A stretch of DNA of 13,083 nucleotides from Akkermansiaceae bacterium UBA5688 (GTDB lineage: Bacteria > Verrucomicrobiota > Verrucomicrobiia > Verrucomicrobiales > Akkermansiaceae), in assembly GCA_002420315.1 (NCBI GenBank), contig DIHU01000203.1, positions 1-13,083 on the forward strand, in the 5' to 3' direction. Positions 1 through 5,690 of the stretch are shown piece by piece. Under the pieces are notes generated by a model. The model ran no database searches. It worked only from the letters and a program-made list of their open reading frames with translations, and had not been told where the DNA came from. Positions within the stretch are counted from its first letter, which is position 1. Each line of letters begins with the position of its first letter. A program made the position numbers and the translations under genes.

Positions 1-1
1 G

Positions 2-1069
2 ATTGTTTGGAGAGTTATTCGTGACGTTACCAAGGGCTTCGAACTGTTCCGGGCTGGACAATTGGACATCGCTATGGTCTCTAGTCCCAAGGCTTGGTAT
101 GAAAAGACTGAGATAGATAAGGTCTACGATGGATACATCGAACGGCATTGGTGGTTCAACGATTTCCCGCGTCCACAGTTTGGGGTGGAAATGAACTTGG
201 ATAAGGAAAAGCTCAAGGACGTTAATGTTCGCCTCGGGTTAGCGCATGCCCTGAACTACGACAAAGTAATCAAGGTCCAGTTCTGGGGGGATTACAATCG
301 CCTACCTGGTTTTGTGGATGGCTTCGGAGACTTCGTGAATCCTGATGTTAAGCCGCGACCATTTTCACCCCAGAAAGCCCGCGAGTTTTTTGCTAAAGCA
401 GGATTCACCGAAGAAGACGGTGATGGCATCTTGAAAAAACCGGATGGGACAAGACTGGAGTTTTATTTAAGTCACTATGCAATAAAGACTTATACAGATA
501 TCGTGTCTATTTTGAAGACGGAAGCTCGTAGTTCGGGTGTTGATCTTATTCTTGATGGAAAAGATCCCAGTATCGTTTTCACCGAAGCGATGGATAAAAA
601 GTTTGAGCTTACCTCCGTGGCCTGGTCAGTCCAGCCTCCCTACTTTGCATTTTACGAGTATTTCCACTCACGAAATGCATACGATGAACAAGGGAACCTT
701 AAGGACAAGACGAATAATGTGTTTGCCTATAATGATCCTCAAATGGATAAGTGGGTAGAAGAGTACCGTCAAACTTCTGAAAATCAGCTAAAGAAAGAGT
801 TGGCTCACAAGATTCAGGCCCAGGTTCATGAACAATGTGTCTTTGTTCCAGGCTGGAAGCGGGACTTTGAACGCGTGGCCTGTTGGCGATGGCTGAGGTG
901 GCCAGATACAGAAACCGTAAAATTTTGTCCTCCGGTAGTTTCATATCCCTATGAACATTACAGCTTCTGGATTGATGAAGAAATGCAGGAGGATACGCGA
1001 GCTGCTATCCGGTCTGGCAGAACTTTCCCTGAGGTTGAGAACGTGGTGGAAATCTATCGAAAGAAATGA
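2..1069 (+). CDS. Peptide ABC transporter substrate-binding protein, SBP family 5, YejA-like (5' end outside window)
   Basis: This is the C-terminal 355 residues of an extracytoplasmic solute-binding protein that would deliver oligopeptides to an ABC importer. The frame is open to the first base of the window, so the true start and any signal peptide lie upstream; the TTG at 62 is only an internal codon. Early in the visible part the FELFRAGQLDIA segment matches the place where family 5 proteins read 'aFkaGe.D', and the C-terminal W-rich stretch around ERVACWRWLRWPD resembles the YejA branch (microcin C and peptide uptake in E. coli). The family is about 500-600 residues long, so roughly the first third is missing. 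The stop at 1067-1069 overlaps the next start in ATGA, which implies translational coupling to the two ATPase genes. Substrate specificity cannot be read from the sequence; YejA assignment is by remembered motif similarity. Confidence 0.85.
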   Translation: MVWRVIRDVTKGFELFRAGQLDIAMVSSPKAWYEKTEIDKVYDGYIERHWWFNDFPRPQFGVEMNLDKEKLKDVNVRLGLAHALNYDKVIKVQFWGDYNRLPGFVDGFGDFVNPDVKPRPFSPQKAREFFAKAGFTEEDGDGILKKPDGTRLEFYLSHYAIKTYTDIVSILKTEARSSGVDLILDGKDPSIVFTEAMDKKFELTSVAWSVQPPYFAFYEYFHSRNAYDEQGNLKDKTNNVFAYNDPQMDKWVEEYRQTSENQLKKELAHKIQAQVHEQCVFVPGWKRDFERVACWRWLRWPDTETVKFCPPVVSYPYEHYSFWIDEEMQEDTRAAIRSGRTFPEVENVVEIYRKK

Positions 1070-2043
1070 GCAGCTTGTTGGAAATAAATGGCCTGGTCAC
1101 CAGCTTTGATACCGATTCCGGTTGGGTCAGGGCTGTTGATGGGATCTCGTTTTCAGTTGAGAAGGGAAAGACCGTCGGCTTGGTCGGTGAGTCCGGTTGT
1201 GGCAAGACTGTTACCGCAATGTCTATAATTGATCTTCTTCCCAAACCGTCGGGAAATGTCCTTGAAGGTGAGATCAATTTTAAGGGGCAGGACCTCCGTA
1301 AAGTGGATCGGTCCCAGATGCGCAAAATACGTGGAGGGGAGATTGGAGTCATTTTTCAAGAACCCATGGCTGCTTTGAATCCAGTTCATCGAATTGGTAA
1401 ACAGTTGATAGAGATTTTAAAGCTACACGAAAGAATGTCATCACGAGAAGCCTTGAAAAAGGCAGTCGAATTACTCGATGCGGTGGGAATACCGGCGCCA
1501 GAGGAGCGGATCTCTAATTATCCACATCAACTTTCGGGCGGAATGAGGCAACGGGTCATGATTGCCATAGCGTTAGCATGTGAACCTGATCTTTTGATTG
1601 CCGACGAGCCGACAACTGCTCTTGATGTCACCGTGCAGGCTCAGATTTTAGAGCTGATCGGATCAATGCAGCAGAAGCTTGGGATGGCTGTTTTGATGAT
1701 CACTCATGATCTTGGAGTGATCGCCCAGAACTGTGATGAGGTGGTCGTAATGTATGCTGGGCGAATTGTTGAGAGGGCTCCTGTAGTGGAACTCTTTGCG
1801 AACCCGCAACATGCCTATACAAAAGGGCTCCTTAGCTCGATTCCGCGGATCGAGAGCGAGCGAAAGAGTCATCTTAATACGATACCCGGGCAGGTCGCCT
1901 CGATTCAGGATTTTGTTTCCGGCTGTCGTTTCTGTCAGCGAATGGAACGTGGCGATGCTACGATTCTCCGACAGCGTCCTGACTACCACGAAATTACCTC
2001 CGGTCACTGGGTGGAAACTTGTCCCCAATGTTTTCAGGTATGA
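1066..2043 (+). CDS. Oligopeptide ABC transporter ATP-binding protein, OppD/DppD type
   Basis: A 325-residue ATPase subunit that would power peptide import at the inner face of the cytoplasmic membrane, paired with the next gene. All ABC motifs are visible: Walker A GESGCGKT (41-48), Q-loop Q98, signature LSGGM (156-160), Walker B ending in catalytic E181 (LLIADE, 176-181), D-loop SALD-type TALD (184-187) and H-loop H214. The oligopeptide-type C-terminal extension starts at about 245 (NPQHAYTKGLL). Its cysteines are unusual: C287 and C290 as CxxC, then C319 and C322 as a second CxxC, instead of the spread GC...RC...C...C pattern common in OppD and DppD. The ATG lies inside the stop of the upstream binding-protein gene (ATGA), and its own stop overlaps the next start in the same way, so the three genes are one operon. 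The gene symbol is withheld because Opp, Dpp and Yej types cannot be told apart here. Confidence 0.95.
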   Translation: MSSLLEINGLVTSFDTDSGWVRAVDGISFSVEKGKTVGLVGESGCGKTVTAMSIIDLLPKPSGNVLEGEINFKGQDLRKVDRSQMRKIRGGEIGVIFQEPMAALNPVHRIGKQLIEILKLHERMSSREALKKAVELLDAVGIPAPEERISNYPHQLSGGMRQRVMIAIALACEPDLLIADEPTTALDVTVQAQILELIGSMQQKLGMAVLMITHDLGVIAQNCDEVVVMYAGRIVERAPVVELFANPQHAYTKGLLSSIPRIESERKSHLNTIPGQVASIQDFVSGCRFCQRMERGDATILRQRPDYHEITSGHWVETCPQCFQV

Positions 2044-3026
2044 ACAATAATGCCCCCAAACTCCTTCAGGTAGAAAATCTCCGCCAGCATTTTCCGGTTC
2101 GAGGTGGATTGATGATGAAGCAAATCGGTGCTGTAAAAGCGGTCGATGGAGTGAGTTTTGCTATCCATTCTGGGGAAACCCTGGGTCTGGTAGGTGAATC
2201 GGGGTGTGGGAAATCTACTTTAGGGAAATCAGTGGTGCGTCTTTTAAGTCCCACGAGTGGGAAGGTTTTTTTTAAAGGCCACGATATTACCCATATGGGC
2301 CAGGGGGCGATCCGACCGCTGCGTCAGGATTTTCAAATGGTCTTCCAAGATCCGGCAGAATCTCTTGATGCTCGGATGGCGGTGGGCGAATTGGTTGCTG
2401 AGCCTCTTGTGATCCAAAAAATGGGTGGTCGTGTAACGATTCAGAAAAGAGTGGCGGAACTTTTGAATCGTGTTGGCTTGCCCGAAAATGCGGCAGGAAA
2501 ATTTCCCTTTGAGTTTTCTGGCGGTCAGCGGCAGCGGATTGGGATTGCTCGGGCCTTGGCTCTCAATCCGGATCTCCTCGTTCTAGATGAACCTGTTTCA
2601 GCTCTTGATGTTTCTGTTCAGTCTCAGGTGATGAACCTCTTGCTCGAATTGCAACGGGACTTCGAGATGTCCTACCTTTTCATCGCCCACGACTTGGCGG
2701 TAGTTAAACACATGAGCGATCGGATCGCAGTAATGTATCTTGGTAAGATCGTGGAGTTGGCACCTGCTGATGAAATTTATCACAATCCCCGGCATGCCTA
2801 CACGAAAGCGCTTTTGTCGGCCATTCCCACTCCTGACCCCACAGCTGAGCGGGAGCGGGTTGTTCTAGACGGCGATGTTCCAAGTCCAATTGATCCCCCT
2901 AAGGGTTGTGCCTTTGGCCACCGAGTAAATCATCCTCGGTATCCCGAAAGTATAGGGCAGGAACTACCTTTCGTCGAAATTTCTCCGAACCATTGGGTGC
3001 AAAAGTGTCCCTGCTGCGTTGACTAG
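2040..3026 (+). CDS. Oligopeptide ABC transporter ATP-binding protein, OppF/DppF type
   Basis: The second ATPase of the peptide importer, 328 residues from the chosen start. I take the ATG at 2040 because it overlaps the upstream stop as ATGA, exactly as at the preceding gene junction; in-frame ATGs at 2019 and 2028 are possible but would overlap the upstream gene more. Motifs: Walker A GESGCGKST (52-60), Q103, signature FSGGQ (159-163), Walker B LLVLDE (179-184), H217. Residues 281-284 read PSPI, followed by GC at 289-290, the normal beginning of the OppF/DppF tail, but the tail then lacks the usual RC and middle cysteines and ends in HWVQKCPCCVD with C323, C325 and C326. The stop TAG at 3024-3026 is part of a CTAG that also forms the stop of the convergent Nudix gene. 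OppD and OppF type proteins are known to act as a heterodimer. Confidence 0.94.
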   Translation: MNNNAPKLLQVENLRQHFPVRGGLMMKQIGAVKAVDGVSFAIHSGETLGLVGESGCGKSTLGKSVVRLLSPTSGKVFFKGHDITHMGQGAIRPLRQDFQMVFQDPAESLDARMAVGELVAEPLVIQKMGGRVTIQKRVAELLNRVGLPENAAGKFPFEFSGGQRQRIGIARALALNPDLLVLDEPVSALDVSVQSQVMNLLLELQRDFEMSYLFIAHDLAVVKHMSDRIAVMYLGKIVELAPADEIYHNPRHAYTKALLSAIPTPDPTAERERVVLDGDVPSPIDPPKGCAFGHRVNHPRYPESIGQELPFVEISPNHWVQKCPCCVD

Positions 3027-3676
3027 ATTAGTTCATCGACACAGAATCTTGACCATGTTTCGAGGGATCCGTGGAGTTTGCCTTTGAGGTCCTCAGGAGA
3101 CTGAAAAGCTAGGTTGGCGAGAGCGTCTTCCGCCGATGTCACATCTTCTGATTCAAGGTCGAAAATATGGACGACCCCTAGGTGAACTTTGCCGACGTCA
3201 TTGATATCGTCATTTAGAAGGCCAACGATCGTATTTTGGTGACCACCTGTGATATTGAGTTCCTCGTCGATTTCGCGCTCCACACCGGCTAGGTAGGTCG
3301 CTTTTCCAAGTGGATCGGCTCTTTCGTCGACTGGGTTAATATGACCGCCGACACCAACGGATCCTTGGGCGTGTAGACGGCTCTCTCCACCGCTTTTCCC
3401 ACGGGTGTAATGGAGATATTTCCCGTTGTGGTGGAACAAGGCGTAAGGAATGAGTTGTTTGAAGGACGGATCATCTTCGGCTTTGCCGCGATCCATGAAG
3501 AAGTTGTTTGCTGGATCAAGAATGGCCTCAAGGTATCCATCGACATCAGTTTTGATTCCTTGAAAAGCTCCCAGTTCGTCAAAGAGTTGACGTGAAATGA
3601 CCAAAATTTCCTCTCCTTGATAGTCGCGCATGACTGAAGTTTGGCAGGTGGGTTTGCTAGTGTCGATTCTTTGCAT
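3023..3676 (-). CDS. Nudix-like hydrolase with an interrupted Nudix box
   Basis: A 217-residue soluble protein with a Nudix signature: GVGGHIN (108-114) followed by GVEREIDEEL (131-140), the latter matching the REUXEE metal-binding helix (R134, E135, E138, E139). In the canonical box G-x5-E-x7-REUXEE-x-GU the glycine lies 14 residues before the R; here G111 is 23 residues before it, so about nine residues (including E118, R119) are inserted. An N-terminal region of some 75 residues (GEEILVISRQLFDEL...) precedes the Nudix fold; I recall similar proteins in Verrucomicrobia and Planctomycetes, sometimes labelled phosphoesterase. The substrate is unknown; Nudix enzymes hydrolyse nucleoside diphosphates linked to other groups. 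An alternative start is M16 (ATG at 3629-3631), where the conserved-looking part MRDYQGEE begins; neither start has a Shine-Dalgarno sequence. It is convergent with the transporter ATPase gene and divergent from the lipoprotein gene at 3746. Confidence 0.8.
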   Translation of the reverse strand: MQRIDTSKPTCQTSVMRDYQGEEILVISRQLFDELGAFQGIKTDVDGYLEAILDPANNFFMDRGKAEDDPSFKQLIPYALFHHNGKYLHYTRGKSGGESRLHAQGSVGVGGHINPVDERADPLGKATYLAGVEREIDEELNITGGHQNTIVGLLNDDINDVGKVHLGVVHIFDLESEDVTSAEDALANLAFQSPEDLKGKLHGSLETWSRFCVDELI

Positions 3677-3736
3677 GAAATAGGAAAAAAATCAGCTGCT
3701 GATGGTTCTTGATCGCTGGGATTGATTGCTTAAGTT

Positions 3737-3742
3737 AGGAGG
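3737..3742 (+). promoter_or_regulatory. Strong Shine-Dalgarno sequence (AGGAGG) for the lipoprotein gene
   Basis: A perfect AGGAGG ends three bases before the ATG at 3746 and fixes that start, since the next ATG (3751) is followed directly by a stop in its frame. The spacer is shorter than usual. It stands out because most other genes in the window have no recognisable Shine-Dalgarno sequence. Confidence 0.75.
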
Positions 3743-3745
3743 ATT

Positions 3746-4690
3746 ATGAGATGTAGATTACATTCACAATTCAGATCATTCGTTTTGCTTGCTTGTTCTT
3801 TCTTTTTTGTTGGCTGTCTTGAAGACGAGAGGAAGGTGGATCTCGAGGACGTGAAGAGGAAACTTGATGGTGTTGCGTTTGATAAAGAGTCGACCAGTAA
3901 GTTTATCGATCTTGCTAAGGTTAAGCTTGCTGAGCTCAAGATAGCAGAGAGGGATTTCAAAAAGGCTGGAGAAATTAATGAATCCATTTCGAATGTCACA
4001 AAGACCTTAGAGGAAGTGACGGCGTTGATCGACGAGGTTAAAGCATCTTTGGAGGCCAGTGAATTAGGATTTGAAGACTATCAGGCGAAATATCGCGCAA
4101 AGGTGAGGAAAGATGTCGTCGGGAAGAATCTCGATCTTTCGGCGACCAAGGGAGAAGATTTTAAGGAGGTAAGAGTTTTGTCGGTAAACCCGGTTGAGAT
4201 CCGTATTTATCAGACCTCAGGACCTCAATCTGTTCCTATCAGTGAGATTCCGAAAGAAGTCAGGGAGATGCTGCAAATGAGCGAGGAGGAAGCCGAAGCA
4301 CACCGTTCCAAATTAAGGGATAACGCAAAAGTAAGGGAGGAACGCTACAAGGAGTGGAAAGAAGGTTTGGCAGATCGCAAGAGCGAAGCTGCTCAGAAAG
4401 CTATCGCGAAGCGTTTAAAAGATATCCAAACCGAAGTTGAAGATATCGAAAACTCGATGAATTTGCGTCTACTTAAAATTCAAGATCTCAAGTCGCGATC
4501 ATCACAGTGGCAACGTGATTACTCTCTTGCACGCGGTGATAAACGACGAGAAAAAGCCTTGGGGTATTCCCAAATGTATCGGGACAAGGCTCAAAAGTTG
4601 AATGATCTCAACTCGGATGGACATCTAGTGATCGCGCGATTGAGATCCGAGGAGGAGGATCTTAAGAAGATGCAGCAACCTGGGGGCTAA
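3746..4690 (+). CDS. Coiled-coil lipoprotein with a small beta-rich module
   Basis: A 314-residue predicted lipoprotein of unknown function. The N-terminus is basic (MRCRLHSQFR), then hydrophobic (SFVLLACSFFFVG), with a lipobox FVGC and lipidated C24, so the mature protein should be membrane-anchored and outside the cytoplasm. Residues 30-120 are charged and heptad-like (coiled coil), ending in YQAKYRAKVR. Residues about 124-175 (VGKNLDLSATKGEDF...VRVLSVNPVEIRIYQTSG...VPISEIPKEV) look like a compact beta module; I recall similar modules of the form 'dGk.Y.nv.V..v.p.gi.i.h..G...ip...LP.e' in Verrucomicrobia and relatives. Residues 180-310 are a second long charged helical region. The start is fixed by AGGAGG at 3737. 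The 3' end overlaps the DUF5069 gene on the other strand by 29 bases. A role in envelope organisation is only a guess from localisation and coiled coils. Confidence 0.8.
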   Translation: MRCRLHSQFRSFVLLACSFFFVGCLEDERKVDLEDVKRKLDGVAFDKESTSKFIDLAKVKLAELKIAERDFKKAGEINESISNVTKTLEEVTALIDEVKASLEASELGFEDYQAKYRAKVRKDVVGKNLDLSATKGEDFKEVRVLSVNPVEIRIYQTSGPQSVPISEIPKEVREMLQMSEEEAEAHRSKLRDNAKVREERYKEWKEGLADRKSEAAQKAIAKRLKDIQTEVEDIENSMNLRLLKIQDLKSRSSQWQRDYSLARGDKRREKALGYSQMYRDKAQKLNDLNSDGHLVIARLRSEEEDLKKMQQPGG

Positions 4691-5201
4691 TTACTGATTT
4701 TTTCACGAACTCGGCAACTTTTGAAGGGTTGCCAGCAGCTGCCCATACATGTCGCAGAAAATCGGCGAGATGGATCCCTCCATTTTCGCGGAGAAATTTA
4801 CGATCTCCGCCACATCCAAACATCATGTCGGGGTCAAGTTCTCCACGAAGTTTGGCCTCCGCTTTGGCAATTATTCGTGGGAGATAAGCTAATCCGTCAA
4901 ATTCTTGACCAAATGATGGGACATCATCGCGGGAGATCTCCTTGTGGCTGGTCTTGCCAGTTTGAACAGCAAGAAAGTAGTCTCGCCGGACCGCGGCTAC
5001 GAGCAGGGCTGTTGATTTTGCTGGGAATCCTTCGTCAGCCAGGTCTTCGACAAAATCAAAGAGTTCGCGGGGTTTATGGCCGATACTAGCAAGAAATTCG
5101 TGATCCTTTGGGGTATAGTAGCTCATGAAATCTGAATTGCCGTTTTCGTAGGCAGAGAGGCAGCGGTTGAAGAGTTCGTTAAATTGTTCGTTCCAAGTCA
5201 T
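4662..5201 (-). CDS. DUF5069 domain-containing protein
   Basis: A 179-residue soluble protein of unknown function. Residues about 98-168 (FDGLAYLPRIIAKAEAKLRG, then ELDPD...FGCGGDRKFLRENG...ADFLRHVW) match the DUF5069 pattern as I remember it: a 'GG...LPR.i.KArA.l.G' strand and helix, a short Y/F-x-C segment and a D-R-x-F/L-L helix. The first 80 residues (MTWNEQFNELFNRCLSAYEN...FLASIGHKPRELFDFVED) contain a second FL-x-x-x-G-x-x-x-x-E-L-F-D-F motif that resembles FLRENGGIHLADFL in the C-terminal part, so the protein may be an internal duplication. There is no signal peptide or membrane segment. No Shine-Dalgarno sequence precedes the ATG. The last ten residues are encoded antisense to the end of the upstream lipoprotein gene. 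The family assignment is from memory, not a search. Confidence 0.78.
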   Translation of the reverse strand: MTWNEQFNELFNRCLSAYENGNSDFMSYYTPKDHEFLASIGHKPRELFDFVEDLADEGFPAKSTALLVAAVRRDYFLAVQTGKTSHKEISRDDVPSFGQEFDGLAYLPRIIAKAEAKLRGELDPDMMFGCGGDRKFLRENGGIHLADFLRHVWAAAGNPSKVAEFVKKSVISPQVAASS

Positions 5202-5298
5202 CTGGAGAGTTTTGCAAGTAAGGCGGGCTTGTCAATCGATCAGGAGGAAAGGGTGGGTTGAGTTTGACTTGACCAGTCGATTGGGCACTCTTCTAGAC

Positions 5299-5622
5299 AT
5301 GTTTAAAGCTGGAGTTTTCGTTTTGGTTCTTCTCTCGATGGTTGCTTGTCAGGATGTTGAGGATTCGCTCGAGATGAAAAAACTCGAAGAAGAGGAGGCA
5401 GCATTAAAATCTCTTGAAGATGAACTTAAGGAGTTGAGGGCTGAGATCGCCAAGGTGAAAGTGGAAAAACTGGAGGTGCCGGTCGAGGATCTCCAAAAGC
5501 AGCTTCAAGAAACAAAGGCTGCATTTATCGCTCTTGAAGGGGAGTTGGAGATCCTCACTAAAAGTGAAAAAGAGGCCAAGGAAAAGCTTGAGGCTTACCG
5601 AAAAAAGTATGCCTTCGAATAG
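5299..5622 (+). CDS. Small coiled-coil lipoprotein
   Basis: A 107-residue predicted lipoprotein. The frame is open further upstream to an ATG at 5167, but I choose the ATG at 5299 because it starts directly with a signal peptide: MFK, a hydrophobic run AGVFVLVLLSMV and a lipobox MVAC with C17. An in-frame longer version would bury this signal and overlap the divergent DUF5069 gene. Residues 20-105 are almost entirely charged heptad-like sequence (LEEEEAALKSLEDELKELRA and similar), a single long coiled coil with one break at VPVED (59-63), ending in YRKKYAFE. Composition and the Y-R-x-K-Y ending resemble the first half of the larger lipoprotein at 3746. No close Shine-Dalgarno sequence is present; an AGGAGG lies about 50 bases upstream. 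Its function is unknown. A hairpin terminator follows. Confidence 0.72.
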   Translation: MFKAGVFVLVLLSMVACQDVEDSLEMKKLEEEEAALKSLEDELKELRAEIAKVKVEKLEVPVEDLQKQLQETKAAFIALEGELEILTKSEKEAKEKLEAYRKKYAFE

Positions 5623-5638
5623 TTTTTGACGAGATGAC

Positions 5639-5675
5639 AAAAAACCGCCTCAACCCTGGGCTGAGGCGGTTCTTG
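5639..5675 (-). terminator. Rho-independent terminator between convergent genes
   Basis: A perfect 10-base stem, AACCGCCTCA (5643-5652) and TGAGGCGGTT (5662-5671), encloses a 9-base loop. Read on the minus strand it is followed by a run of six T (complement of 5639-5644, the last two being in the stem), the classic form for ending the gene whose stop is at 5691-5693. On the plus strand it is followed by CTTGCTT, a weaker T-rich tail, so it probably also ends transcription of the small lipoprotein gene. Confidence 0.88.
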
Positions 5676-5690
5676 CTTAGAAAGGTTTTT

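Noticed and set aside
1663..2028. A 121-residue minus-strand frame inside the OppD-type gene
   Set aside because: It is a shadow of a gene with all ABC ATPase motifs intact.
3642..3658. A sigma-54-like promoter (TGGCAG...TTTGC) reading toward the lipoprotein gene
   Set aside because: Eleven bases, not ten, separate the GG and GC, it lies inside the Nudix coding sequence, and sigma-54 promoters do not tolerate this spacing well.
3709..3736. A -35/-10 pair (TTGATC, TAAGTT) before the large lipoprotein
   Set aside because: Matches to consensus are weak at both hexamers and the -10 would run into the ribosome site.
4721..5089. A 122-residue open frame on the plus strand
   Set aside because: It is the complement of the DUF5069 gene and its translation is a low-information mix without motifs.
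5264..5297. A sigma-70-like promoter (TTGACT or TTGACC with TCTAGA) before the small lipoprotein
   Set aside because: The -10 match is poor and would put the transcription start beyond the chosen ATG.
5167..5298. A 44-residue N-terminal extension of the small lipoprotein
   Set aside because: It would place the lipoprotein signal peptide in the middle of the protein and overlap the divergent DUF5069 gene start.
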